Below, one piece after another: positions 8,218 through 16,073 of a stretch of 50,850 nt of DNA. The DNA is from an uncultured Bacteroidales bacterium (lineage in GTDB: Bacteria; Bacteroidota; Bacteroidia; Bacteroidales; UBA932): NCBI GenBank assembly GCA_902491795.1, contig CABUIX010000007.1, positions 1 to 50,850 on the forward strand. Direction: 5' to 3'. Every line of letters begins with the position of its first letter. Position 1 is the stretch's first letter. The position numbers were made by a program, and so were the translations under genes. The notes below the pieces were generated by a model. It did no database searches. It was not told where the DNA came from and saw nothing but the letters and a program-made list of their open reading frames with translations.

Positions 8218-9056
8218 TTTTCTTCCCTCCCCTTGACGACAAGCCTGTCGTCGACAAAATATTTTATGGTGTCGCCGCGTTCGGCATAACTCATTGCATA
8301 CGGCAGCATGGAGTCTATAACCTTCACGTCAGTGATGATGAGCTCAACGGCATTCTTGCCCACGTTGATGCGGTCACCTCCGTCAAGAAGAAAGTCTATC
8401 GTGGCGACTCCGTAAACCTTTTCCGGATCAACCGGTTTCCCTCCAACTAGCAAAGTGTCAACACGGTCACCGTCCACGACAAGATGTGCGCCGCCGAAAC
8501 ACTGCATGCCGTTCTTTGCCATATTCTCAAACAGCGCTATCAAATCCTCGCCCTTGAGCCCAACATAACAGAGATAGTTTCTGAACGGAAGCATTGACAC
8601 CATATCATCCATGATTACCGGGCCCGCAGGGAGGTCCACCCTGATGCCTCCTGAATTGATCAGCCCGACATCAACCTTCCGCCCGGTCAGACGTGCAACA
8701 TCTTCCATCAGGTGATCCACAATCCAGTTGGACAGTTCACAATTGGGACCGTCACTGCGCATCTCCCTGGCGGAATAGCCGATCACCTTCTTCAGGGGGC
8801 CCATCTGAGGCTGCACTGCAAGCATCTCCTCCGCCACGGCATAAGTGGAAGAACCGGCGGGAAAGACATTCCCGTTCGGAGACACATAGCAGCTGTCATT
8901 GACAACGCCGAGCGCGGCAGCCACATTATCGGCATTCGGAGCCGTGACACCGGTCCGATGGCCGTCCATGTCATACTTCGTCCATGTCATCCGTGGTGTA
9001 CATGAACAGGCAAGCAGCGCCATCGCTGCTGCCATGATCAATTTTGCTTGAACCAT
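8214..9056 (-). CDS. 5'-nucleotidase C-terminal domain lipoprotein
   Basis: A 280-residue lipoprotein carrying only the substrate-recognition (C-terminal) domain of 5'-nucleotidases. NSGGIRVDLPAGP and the late LLDGGDRI are the family landmarks; MLPFRNYLCYVGLKGEDL is the usual middle. The start MVQAKLIM gives a short hydrophobic signal and a Cys pair (ACSC, residues 16-19) fitting a lipobox. Longer starts in the same frame lie further inside the permease gene. It overlaps the permease end by 19 bases and the catalytic-domain gene by four. The split with the C-terminal half first is the reverse of the fused UshA order. Confidence 0.85.
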   Translation of the reverse strand: MVQAKLIMAAAMALLACSCTPRMTWTKYDMDGHRTGVTAPNADNVAAALGVVNDSCYVSPNGNVFPAGSSTYAVAEEMLAVQPQMGPLKKVIGYSAREMRSDGPNCELSNWIVDHLMEDVARLTGRKVDVGLINSGGIRVDLPAGPVIMDDMVSMLPFRNYLCYVGLKGEDLIALFENMAKNGMQCFGGAHLVVDGDRVDTLLVGGKPVDPEKVYGVATIDFLLDGGDRINVGKNAVELIITDVKVIDSMLPYAMSYAERGDTIKYFVDDRLVVKGREEK

Positions 9057-10390
9057 TTCCAAAGGTCTTTCCATGTTGATTTCTTTCCGAACATGAGTAT
9101 GCCCACCTTGTATATTTTGGCCGAGGCCCATGCCAGAAGGGCAAAAGTCACAACCAAAAGCACTATCGACAGCGCTATCTCCCATAGAGGAACTCCGAAC
9201 GGGAGACGCGCAAGCATTACAATGGGCGAGGTAAAAGGTATGATGGAGCCCCAGAACACCAGACTGCTGTCAGGAGCCTTGAAAGCATAAATGGCTATGA
9301 AGAATGCTATCATCAGAGGAATGGTGAGAGGCAGCTGCAGCTGCTGCGAATCGCCTTCATTCTCCACAGCAGAGCCTATGGCCGCGAACAGCGACGCATA
9401 CAGCATGTAGCCGAACACGAAGAATATTATGAAGCACACGATTATCTGTCCGAACGGAATGTTCGCCAGCGATGACAGAAGAATCGAAGCCTCACCCTGG
9501 TCAGAAACCGCATTCATTGCCGTTTCTGCAACAGAAGGATCCATCCCTGCCATCTGCACCATCTCGGTCGGATCGGAACCGGCAAAGAGCGACTGACCGG
9601 CAACAGCCCCGACAACTCCCACAATCGCCACGGTAAGCACGACCCACAGCAGGAACTGGGTGAGCGCAACCATAGCAATGCCTATGATCTTGCCGAACAT
9701 GAGTTCGGTAGCCTTTACCGAGCTGATCAGCACCTCTACAACACGGCTTGACTTCTCCTCTATCACCGAAGACATCACCATGCCGCCGAATACTGCGATG
9801 AACATGTATATGATGATGCCCAGCACCATCGATACGGCCATGAACACTCCCGATTCCGCAGCCTTTGCTTCCCCGTCGTCCTCAATGGTATACGAACGGA
9901 GACGCACGTCTGCCTTGACCTCATCCATAATCTTGTCAAGCCCGTCGATGCCGTAGGAATTGATTCTGTACTCCTCAACCGCATAGTCTATGCGGTTGTT
10001 GATATTCTCCGTCATGTCAACGCCAAGCGGCTTGAGCGAATAGACAGCCGCACTCACGGTCTTGGCCATGGTGTCGAGAGGCGAAATCTGGAGCACCGCA
10101 TCATATCCGAGTGAAGCCAGATTAAGCTTCACGCTGTCGGGATTCTCCCCCGAACAGTCGACATATGTGACAGTCTCGGTATCTTCCAGCACCGGGGAGA
10201 CAATTCCGGAAGCGTCGGCCACAGCCACCACCTTGCTCTCCTCCTTGGTGCCGACCATGATGAGCGTCGGCAGAAGGCACACCGATGCGAACAGCACCGG
10301 CACCAGGAAGGTGGTCACGAGGAAACTTTTCTTCTTTACGCGGTTGAGATATTCGCGCCTGATTATTATTCCGATTGTCCTTGAGTTCAT
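9038..10390 (-). CDS. ABC-2 type transporter permease (NatB-like)
   Basis: A 450-residue inner-membrane permease of the ABC-2/NatB class. It starts with the basic REYLNRVKKKSF segment and a first transmembrane helix, then has a large extracytoplasmic domain (about residues 45-185), then five or six closely spaced helices to the end. The segment VIEEKSSRVVEVLISSV after the second helix is the hallmark of this family. It pairs with the ATPase gene upstream (ATGA overlap). NatAB-type systems export sodium, drugs or peptides; the substrate here is unknown. The two 5'-nucleotidase genes follow in the same operon. Confidence 0.88.
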   Translation of the reverse strand: MNSRTIGIIIRREYLNRVKKKSFLVTTFLVPVLFASVCLLPTLIMVGTKEESKVVAVADASGIVSPVLEDTETVTYVDCSGENPDSVKLNLASLGYDAVLQISPLDTMAKTVSAAVYSLKPLGVDMTENINNRIDYAVEEYRINSYGIDGLDKIMDEVKADVRLRSYTIEDDGEAKAAESGVFMAVSMVLGIIIYMFIAVFGGMVMSSVIEEKSSRVVEVLISSVKATELMFGKIIGIAMVALTQFLLWVVLTVAIVGVVGAVAGQSLFAGSDPTEMVQMAGMDPSVAETAMNAVSDQGEASILLSSLANIPFGQIIVCFIIFFVFGYMLYASLFAAIGSAVENEGDSQQLQLPLTIPLMIAFFIAIYAFKAPDSSLVFWGSIIPFTSPIVMLARLPFGVPLWEIALSIVLLVVTFALLAWASAKIYKVGILMFGKKSTWKDLWKWFKQN

Positions 10391-11250
10391 TTGACAGCCT
10401 CCCCTTCAGTTACCAGTTTGATGAAAATGTCATTCATTCGCGGCATCAGTTCCCTGTAGGAATTGATTGTCACGCCCTTTTTGATGTATGCCTCCAGCGT
10501 GGACGTTCCGTCCGCCTCACGCGGCAGGATCTCGGTGTGCGTCCCCTCAGCATCAGTATAGACAAGCTCGACATTGTTGTTGCCGTACCTGCGGCGGATT
10601 TCATCAACCGCTCCCGTTATCACGAGATGCGACTTGTTGATCAGCGCTATCTCGTCACACAGTTCCTCAACAGACTCCATATTGTGAGTCGACAGGATGA
10701 TGGTGGCGCCTTCATCCTTGAGTCTCAGGATTTCCTGCCTGATGACCTCTGCATTCACCGGGTCAAAGCCCGAAAACGGCTCGTCGAGAATCATCAGGGA
10801 AGGCTTGTGGACCACAGTGGTGATGAACTGCACCTTCTGGGCCATACCCTTTGAAAGTTCCTCCACCTTCTTGTCCCACCAGCTCTGTATGCCGAAACGC
10901 ACGAACCATGCCTTGAGCTCACGCATTGCATCCCTAGTGCTCATGCCCTTGAGTTCCGCAAGATACATGGCCTGGTCACCGACTTTCATCTTGCGGTAAA
11001 GGCCACGTTCCTCCGGCATGTAACCGATCTTTTCGACATCCCTCTGAGTTATAGGGTTCCCCTTGAAAAGCACTTGGCCCTCATTGGGGATGGTGATTCT
11101 GTTGATGATGCGGATAAGAGTGGTCTTGCCGGCACCGTTCGGGCCGAGCAATCCGAAGATCTTACCCTCAGGAATCTCGAGATTAATGCCGTCAAGGGCT
11201 ATTTTCTCCCCGAAATTCTTGCTGATGTTCTTACATTCTATTATTGCCAT
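10387..11250 (-). CDS. ABC transporter ATP-binding protein (NatA-like)
   Basis: The ATPase partner of the ABC-2 permease, 287 residues from the start MAIIECKNISK. Walker A is GPNGAGKTT, the signature is LSKGMAQKVQ, Walker B is LMILDEPFSGFD and the switch histidine is in LSTHNM. A C-terminal extension of about 70 residues after the nucleotide-binding fold is normal for NatA-like proteins. A longer frame to 11352 adds 34 residues that read through the promoter and have no ABC similarity, so it is rejected. Confidence 0.93.
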   Translation of the reverse strand: MAIIECKNISKNFGEKIALDGINLEIPEGKIFGLLGPNGAGKTTLIRIINRITIPNEGQVLFKGNPITQRDVEKIGYMPEERGLYRKMKVGDQAMYLAELKGMSTRDAMRELKAWFVRFGIQSWWDKKVEELSKGMAQKVQFITTVVHKPSLMILDEPFSGFDPVNAEVIRQEILRLKDEGATIILSTHNMESVEELCDEIALINKSHLVITGAVDEIRRRYGNNNVELVYTDAEGTHTEILPREADGTSTLEAYIKKGVTINSYRELMPRMNDIFIKLVTEGEAVK

Positions 11251-11258
11251 AATGGTGG

Positions 11259-11290
11259 CGAATTTACGAAAATGATCAAAACTCACCAAA
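11259..11290 (-). promoter_or_regulatory. Promoter of the ABC transporter / nucleotidase operon
   Basis: On the minus strand TTTG (11287-11290) is followed after 20 bases by TAAATTCG (11259-11266), one mismatch from TAnnTTTG. The spacing fits the Bacteroidota -33/-7 layout, and the ATG follows eight bases after the core. Confidence 0.55.
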
Positions 11291-11315
11291 TTTCGGCAAT
11301 GAAGGAAATTTTGTA

Positions 11316-11323
11316 TAATTTTG
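11316..11323 (+). promoter_or_regulatory. TAATTTTG promoter core of holA
   Basis: Exact TAnnTTTG match seven bases before the A of the chosen holA ATG. A transcript starting at the usual distance would have almost no leader. Confidence 0.55.
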
Positions 11324-11329
11324 TCCCAT

Positions 11330-12379
11330 ATGGCAAAAAACAGTCTCAGCATCGACGAGCAGTGCCGTCAGATAATCACCGATGTGACCAAAGGGATATT
11401 CAGTCCCGTCTACCTGCTCATGGGCGATGAGCCCTATTACCCGGAACTGGTGTGCAGAGCCATCGAAGAGCACTGCATCCCGGAGGAAGACAGGGACTTC
11501 AACCAGACTGTATGCTATGGCTCAGACGTGGACGCAGACCATGTTGTGACGGCGGCACGCAGATATCCGATGATGGCGGAAAGGCAGCTTGTCGTGGTCA
11601 GGGACGCCCAGGCGATGAAAGACATCGAGGACATCGCGATATACTGCAGGGAACCTCTCGAATCAACCGTACTTGTGCTGCTCATGCGCAAGGCTTCTGC
11701 CGACAAGCGCAAAAGCCTGTACAAGGAAGTCTCCAAACACGGAACGGTACTGGACTCTCCGGCAGTGCGGGACTATGCTATAACGGACTGGATAATCAGC
11801 TACTATTCGCACCGCGGCCTTGTGATAGAGCCAAAGGCGGCAGTGCTCCTCGGGGAATCGGCAGGCACGGACCTCTCGACGATAGCCGCAGAGACAGACA
11901 AGCTGCTGAAGAATCTCCCGGAAGGAACCACAAGGATATGCGTTGAAGACATCGAGAAAAACGTGGGCATATCCAGGCAGTTCAGCATATTCGAACTGAC
12001 AAAAGAACTCTCTTTCAAAAATTCTGAAAAGGTACTTGCGATTGCGGCACGTATCGGGGACTCAGCAAGGTTCAACATGCCAATGGCCGTAAGCGCCCTG
12101 TACACCCACTTTTACCGCATACTGAAATACTCGGCTGCCGGGGCCGGGAAAGGTCCTGTACCTCCCGACCTGAAGACAAGGGCTCTCGCAGGTGTGAACC
12201 CTTACTTCTATAAGGAATACGATGCTGCAGTCCGCAACTATCCCCTTCCTTCGGCGATGGCGGCAATCTCGCTGCTGTGCGAATATGACTGGCTGGGAAA
12301 GGGAGGCAACGGCCAGAATGTCGAGCCCGGAGAACTGCTGAGGGAACTGGTCGCCAAGCTTCTCGTCCTGCAGGGCTGA
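11330..12379 (+). CDS. holA: DNA polymerase III subunit delta
   Basis: A 349-residue clamp-loader subunit that opens the beta sliding clamp. The opening IFSPVYLLMGDEPYY, the early LVVVRDAQAM strand and the late FSIFELTKELSFKN and YTHFYRILKY blocks are typical of delta. The AAA+ fold is present without a working Walker A, as expected for this subunit. The length suits the family. The ATG at 11330 is chosen over a TTG nine bases upstream because the promoter core leaves no room for more. It is divergent from the ABC operon. Confidence 0.92.
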   Translation: MAKNSLSIDEQCRQIITDVTKGIFSPVYLLMGDEPYYPELVCRAIEEHCIPEEDRDFNQTVCYGSDVDADHVVTAARRYPMMAERQLVVVRDAQAMKDIEDIAIYCREPLESTVLVLLMRKASADKRKSLYKEVSKHGTVLDSPAVRDYAITDWIISYYSHRGLVIEPKAAVLLGESAGTDLSTIAAETDKLLKNLPEGTTRICVEDIEKNVGISRQFSIFELTKELSFKNSEKVLAIAARIGDSARFNMPMAVSALYTHFYRILKYSAAGAGKGPVPPDLKTRALAGVNPYFYKEYDAAVRNYPLPSAMAAISLLCEYDWLGKGGNGQNVEPGELLRELVAKLLVLQG

Positions 12380-12411
12380 CGGCACTGCAGGTCTCCAGAA
12401 GACAACGGAAC

Positions 12412-12438
12412 AAAAAAGGCCCGGAACTCATCCGGGCC
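12412..12438 (-). terminator. Intrinsic terminator behind the xerC-hpf gene
   Basis: Stem GGCCCGGA / TCCGGGCC with a five-base loop. On the minus strand it is followed by six T. It ends the operon that runs from 15941 down to 12471 and may also stop holA. Confidence 0.85.
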
Positions 12439-12470
12439 GACTGCATGCAGAGAAGATGCAGAACTATCTG

Positions 12471-12761
12471 TTATTTCTCGTATTTCTTTTCCTTTGCGCG
12501 AGTCAGTTTCTCCTTCATCGCATCCACACACTCGGTAACCGCATTCTCGAATGTATCCGCAACACGCTCGATAATAAGGCTGTCTCCGGGTACACGAATC
12601 TGGATCTTTGCTCTCTTTCCTTCCTTAATGTCCTCAAGAACCACTTCTGCTTCCTGGGCCACACCGTCGAAGAACTTTGACAGACGTGAGACTTTCTTCT
12701 CGACGAAGGCGGTGAGTCTTTCACCGGCGTCGAACTTCAGGGATTTGAGTTTAATCTCCAT
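12471..12761 (-). CDS. hpf: Ribosome hibernation promoting factor (internal start within the xerC frame)
   Basis: From Met300 of the fused frame, a 96-residue short-form HPF/YfiA-like protein. MEIKLKSLKFDAGERLTAFV and FVEKKVSRLSKFFDG are the usual first strand and helix, and ENAVTECVDAMKEKLTRAKEK is the second helix with its basic tail. Such proteins bind the 30S decoding region and silence ribosomes when growth stops. The GGAGG at the right distance before this ATG, and the normal length of the domain, argue for independent initiation. Confidence 0.75.
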   Translation of the reverse strand: MEIKLKSLKFDAGERLTAFVEKKVSRLSKFFDGVAQEAEVVLEDIKEGKRAKIQIRVPGDSLIIERVADTFENAVTECVDAMKEKLTRAKEKKYEK

Positions 12762-13658
12762 GTTTCCTCCGTTTTTTGCCCTTGGATGGGCGTTGTTATA
12801 AACCTTTTTGAGCCGCTCGATCGAATTGTGCGTATACACTTGGGTCGCCGCAAGGGAGGAATGGCCAAGCAGTTCCTTTATTGAGTTAAGTCCAGCACCG
12901 TTGTCAAGCAGTTCCGTCGCCAGGGTGTGCCTGAGGACGTGTGGAGACTTTCGGCCGCTGATGCCAGCCACGCCGCCCAACTCTTTCTTCACAGCCCTGT
13001 CCACGAAGACCGGATAAAGCCGGTCACCCTTTTCAGTCTGGAGAAGAGCGGCGTCGGGGCGCATATCCGCACATTTCAAAGAAGCTACCGATTGTAAATA
13101 TAATGAAATTTCGTCACAAAGCGAAGCGGTAAGCGGAATTTCACGCATTTTGTCACCTTTTCCCCGCACGTGCAGAACCCTTCGTGCCATGTCTACTGAA
13201 TTCCTGTTCAAGGAAATCAGTTCACTGCGGCGAATCCCGGTGCCGTACAGAAGAGATATTATCACATGCCTCAATTTTGCCGGATAGTCTCCATATTCAG
13301 CCACGCCCTTCGTGCCTCGGAAATACGCGTCCATGGATTCCTCCCGATAGAATTCAGCAAGACGTTTTTCCTGCTTTGGACGGCTGACAAGATGCACGGG
13401 GTTCGACGGAAGCTTCCCCTGCCTTACAAGATATCTGCAGTATCCGCTGAGGACGCTCAAATGCATGTTCACGGTCCGCGGTGATTCCTTGCGGGAATCA
13501 AGCAGATAAACCTCGTACGAACGGATGGTCTGCATATCGGGGATCTCTTCCCCGCAGGAGAAAGCCACATACTCCTCAAGCACCGAACGATAGATTTCAC
13601 AGGTACGTGCGGAATACCTCCTTATGCCTCCGATATAGTCAAGATATTCCTTCAGCAT
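12471..13658 (-). CDS. xerC: Tyrosine recombinase (XerC/D type) fused in frame to a ribosome hibernation factor
   Basis: One 395-codon frame holds two proteins normally encoded by neighbouring genes. Residues 1-298 are a complete Xer-type recombinase, which resolves chromosome dimers: an N-terminal core-binding domain, then catalytic Arg143, Lys167, His240-x2-Arg243, His266 and nucleophile Tyr275. The usual ending HPRA (291-294) is followed by KNGGN with no stop, and Met300 begins a full HPF/RaiA-type domain. The junction holds the codons GCA AAA AAC, a classical A AAA AAC slippery heptamer. A -1 slip there would end the recombinase after six more codons at the TAA at 12753-12751. GGAGG lies just before Met300, a rare Shine-Dalgarno in this window, so separate HPF synthesis is likely. 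The start overlaps the nucleotidyltransferase end by seven bases. Whether the cell makes a fusion, two proteins or both is open. Confidence 0.85.
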   Translation of the reverse strand: MLKEYLDYIGGIRRYSARTCEIYRSVLEEYVAFSCGEEIPDMQTIRSYEVYLLDSRKESPRTVNMHLSVLSGYCRYLVRQGKLPSNPVHLVSRPKQEKRLAEFYREESMDAYFRGTKGVAEYGDYPAKLRHVIISLLYGTGIRRSELISLNRNSVDMARRVLHVRGKGDKMREIPLTASLCDEISLYLQSVASLKCADMRPDAALLQTEKGDRLYPVFVDRAVKKELGGVAGISGRKSPHVLRHTLATELLDNGAGLNSIKELLGHSSLAATQVYTHNSIERLKKVYNNAHPRAKNGGNMEIKLKSLKFDAGERLTAFVEKKVSRLSKFFDGVAQEAEVVLEDIKEGKRAKIQIRVPGDSLIIERVADTFENAVTECVDAMKEKLTRAKEKKYEK

Positions 13659-15085
13659 CTGCCTGCAATCTCCTTCAGTCCCATCTCTGCAGCCTTTTCG
13701 CGCATGAAGGCATCGGCCTCCTCAAAATTGTTGCCTATGATTCCGTCCAGAATCGCTTCCTTGACCATTTCCTTGAGCTGCCCGATCTCCCTGCACGGCG
13801 GAATCCCGTACACTTCCATCACATGTTCTCCGGTAATGGGATTCTTGAAATTCCGCAGCGCGTCCTTTTCTTCGACCTGAACGAGTTTCTGCTTCACCAG
13901 CTCAAAATTTGCGCGTATTCTCGCAACCCTCGCCTCATTCTTCGAGGTTATGTCGGCATTGCAGAGCAGCATCAGGTCGTCAATGTCGTCACCTGCATCG
14001 AAAAGCAGGCGGCGGACAGCCGAATCAGTCACCTCATCATCCACCAGCGCAATCGGCCGCATGTGAAGGCGCACGAGTTTCTGGACATATTTCATCTCGT
14101 CAATGGGGAGTTTGAGACGGTTGAATATCTTCGGGACCATCCTGGCTCCTATAACCTCATGCCCGTGGAAAGTCCAGCCCGACGCCGGATCAAAACGCTT
14201 GCTCGCTGGCTTTCCTATATCATGAAGGAGTGCAGCCCAGCGGAGCCACAGGAGCCTGGATCCTCCGTCCACGTTGTCAAGAACCGTCAGGGTATGCTCG
14301 AAATTGTCCTTGTGCCCCTTGCCGTCTATGCTGTCGACACGCTTCAGCGCCCTGAGTTCCGGAAGGATGTACGGAAGCAGCCCGCATTCATCCATGAGGC
14401 GGAAAGCCATCGAAGGCCTCGGGCATTCCATCACCTTGTTGAGTTCATCGGAAATCCGCTCCTTAGAGAGTATCTCCAGCCTGTCGGCCATCCGCCGCAT
14501 CGATTCCACCGACTCCGGGACAATGCGGAACACATGCTCTGGGGTCGAAAGCTTTGTGGCGAAGCGCACGGCACGCAGCATCCTCAACGGATCATCGGAA
14601 TAAGTCGTGTCCGGATCAAGCGGAGTACGTATTATGCCCGCAGACAGATCCCTGATTCCGCCGAAAGGATCAACCAGTTCTCCGAAGCTGTCTCCCTGAA
14701 GCGAAAACGCCATTGCATTTATCGTGAAGTCCCTGCGTTTCTGGTCGTCCTCCAGAGTCCCGTTTTCAACAATCGGCTTGCGGGACTCGCGGCGGTATGA
14801 CTCCCTGCGTGCACCCACGAACTCTATTTCGTCCTGGCCATACCGCAGCATTGCCGTGCCGAAATTCTTGAAATAGGACACCTTCCTGCCAGTTCGCTCC
14901 CCTACCTCAAGGGCAAAGTCAATTCCGCTGCCCTCAACCACGATGTCAATGTCGTTGCAAGGACGTCCGAGGAAGCAGTCCCGCACATATCCTCCTATGA
15001 CAAAAGCACGTACGCCTTTTGCCCCGGCAACTTCTGAAACTATCTTGAATATATGTCTGTCAAGAAACTGGGATGTTACAGTCAT
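13652..15085 (-). CDS. cca: tRNA nucleotidyltransferase / poly(A) polymerase family protein with HD domain
   Basis: A 477-residue class II nucleotidyltransferase that adds or repairs the CCA end of tRNAs. The head domain has GGYVRDCFLGRPCNDIDIVV near residue 30, with the two catalytic Asp in DID, and RRDFTINAMAFSL around residue 114. The tRNA-binding helices follow. A C-terminal HD domain (LLHDIGKP near residue 290, HEVIGARM and the later RLHMRPI) gives possible phosphatase or phosphodiesterase activity. The start overlaps the HsdR-N gene by four bases (ATGA) and the end overlaps xerC by seven. The family is certain; CCA-adding rather than poly(A) activity is the usual assignment in this lineage. 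Confidence 0.92.
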   Translation of the reverse strand: MTVTSQFLDRHIFKIVSEVAGAKGVRAFVIGGYVRDCFLGRPCNDIDIVVEGSGIDFALEVGERTGRKVSYFKNFGTAMLRYGQDEIEFVGARRESYRRESRKPIVENGTLEDDQKRRDFTINAMAFSLQGDSFGELVDPFGGIRDLSAGIIRTPLDPDTTYSDDPLRMLRAVRFATKLSTPEHVFRIVPESVESMRRMADRLEILSKERISDELNKVMECPRPSMAFRLMDECGLLPYILPELRALKRVDSIDGKGHKDNFEHTLTVLDNVDGGSRLLWLRWAALLHDIGKPASKRFDPASGWTFHGHEVIGARMVPKIFNRLKLPIDEMKYVQKLVRLHMRPIALVDDEVTDSAVRRLLFDAGDDIDDLMLLCNADITSKNEARVARIRANFELVKQKLVQVEEKDALRNFKNPITGEHVMEVYGIPPCREIGQLKEMVKEAILDGIIGNNFEEADAFMREKAAEMGLKEIAGRC

Positions 15086-15510
15086 AGCATTTCTTCATAT
15101 GCGGGAACAGAAGTGCAAGGCACGAACTTTCCGCATTCCAGCCTGTAAATATAGGTCATTTTTCCGTTAGTCAGAATAATGTATGACACCCCAAGTGCGG
15201 CGTTGTACCGCATTGCCTGCTCAATGACTTCCGCAGTCAGGTCGACAGAAGGGCGCTTGCACTCCACCACGGCAAGAGGTGAACCGTTCCTGCCGTAGAC
15301 GAGGATGTCGGCCCTGTAGAGCTTGTTCCCGAACCTGAGCGGACATTCGCTCATCATCATGTGCATCGGGACCCCGAACACGTCCCTGAGCTGTACTATA
15401 AACCACTGCCGCACCTGTTCTTCAGGTGTGGCAGCGACATTTTTCTTCCTGAGAGGATCCCAAATCGTGTTTTCGCCCGAGTTCATGAAGGTCATTACTG
15501 ACGCGTCCAT
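15082..15510 (-). CDS. Type I restriction enzyme HsdR N-terminal domain protein (stand-alone)
   Basis: A 142-residue protein with a PD-(D/E)xK nuclease-like fold related to the N-terminus of HsdR. The motif YRADILVYGRNGSPLAVVECK supplies the Asp and the ExK pair expected of the active site. There is no helicase, methylase or specificity subunit nearby, so it is not a working type I system. It lies inside a tRNA-maturation operon. The start is uncertain: ATG at 15510 overlaps the DUF2147 gene by 16 bases, while ATG at 15495 forms a TAATG junction with that gene's stop. The longer form is listed. Confidence 0.8.
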   Translation of the reverse strand: MDASVMTFMNSGENTIWDPLRKKNVAATPEEQVRQWFIVQLRDVFGVPMHMMMSECPLRFGNKLYRADILVYGRNGSPLAVVECKRPSVDLTAEVIEQAMRYNAALGVSYIILTNGKMTYIYRLECGKFVPCTSVPAYEEML

Positions 15511-15941
15511 TCCACAGTCTCGCCTATTCCCAGCACACTGCCCCTGAGCCTCAGGGTCTTGCCTCCATCAACAAGACTGCATGTGACATTGGCCTTTATA
15601 CCCCTGGTGGGATCGTAGATTTTGGTCCCTCCCCAGTTTCCCTTCTTCTCGTTGTACTCGAGACCTGTGAACAGCACTATCTCGTCCACGGGCACACTGC
15701 GGAGAGACCTGTCGGGATTCTTCACGTCCAGAACCTTTCTGCCGTCAGGTCCGACGCTGTTCTCCACCCAACGGACCTGAGCCATGTAAGTCCCGTCCGG
15801 ACAACGCATTATCTCGACAAAAGACTCCACGCCGTCCTGTTCGGCAAACCATTTTCCAACTATGTCGTCAGCCTTGTTCTGTGCATTCAGGCCGAGAGCG
15901 GCTACCGACAGCATCAATATCGTTACAAGCACATTCTTCAT
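15495..15941 (-). CDS. DUF2147 family exported protein
   Basis: A 148-residue protein with a cleavable signal peptide (basic MKNVLV, hydrophobic core, LNAQ cleavage region). The mature part fits DUF2147: it begins DDIVGKWFAEQDGVE and carries FTGLEYNEKKGNWGGTKIYDPTRG in the middle. The domain is a small beta barrel of the lipocalin-like type; its ligand is not known. It heads the operon with HsdR-N, cca and xerC-hpf. An upstream TTG three codons earlier is the only longer start. Confidence 0.85.
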   Translation of the reverse strand: MKNVLVTILMLSVAALGLNAQNKADDIVGKWFAEQDGVESFVEIMRCPDGTYMAQVRWVENSVGPDGRKVLDVKNPDRSLRSVPVDEIVLFTGLEYNEKKGNWGGTKIYDPTRGIKANVTCSLVDGGKTLRLRGSVLGIGETVEWTRQ

Positions 15942-16058
15942 ATATTGCAATTTTGTGTTCCGGCCTAATCAATCAAGAAACATGCCCAATGCAAACTGCG
16001 GGCAATTCATGTTTCTCGTCTAAAATTACAAAAAATTCCCGCGTGTTCCAATTATGAG

Positions 16059-16066
16059 TATCTTTG
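16059..16066 (+). promoter_or_regulatory. TATCTTTG promoter core of the epimerase gene
   Basis: Exact TAnnTTTG match. The last G is eight bases before the ATG at 16074, which predicts a leaderless or near-leaderless message. Confidence 0.6.
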
Positions 16067-16073
16067 TATCCCG

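Noticed and set aside
13481..14800. A 439-codon open frame on the plus strand
   Set aside because: It is the shadow of the nucleotidyltransferase gene and shows no family signature.
15082..15510. Possible restriction-modification or defence island
   Set aside because: Only a single HsdR-N-like protein is present, with no methylase, specificity or helicase genes nearby.
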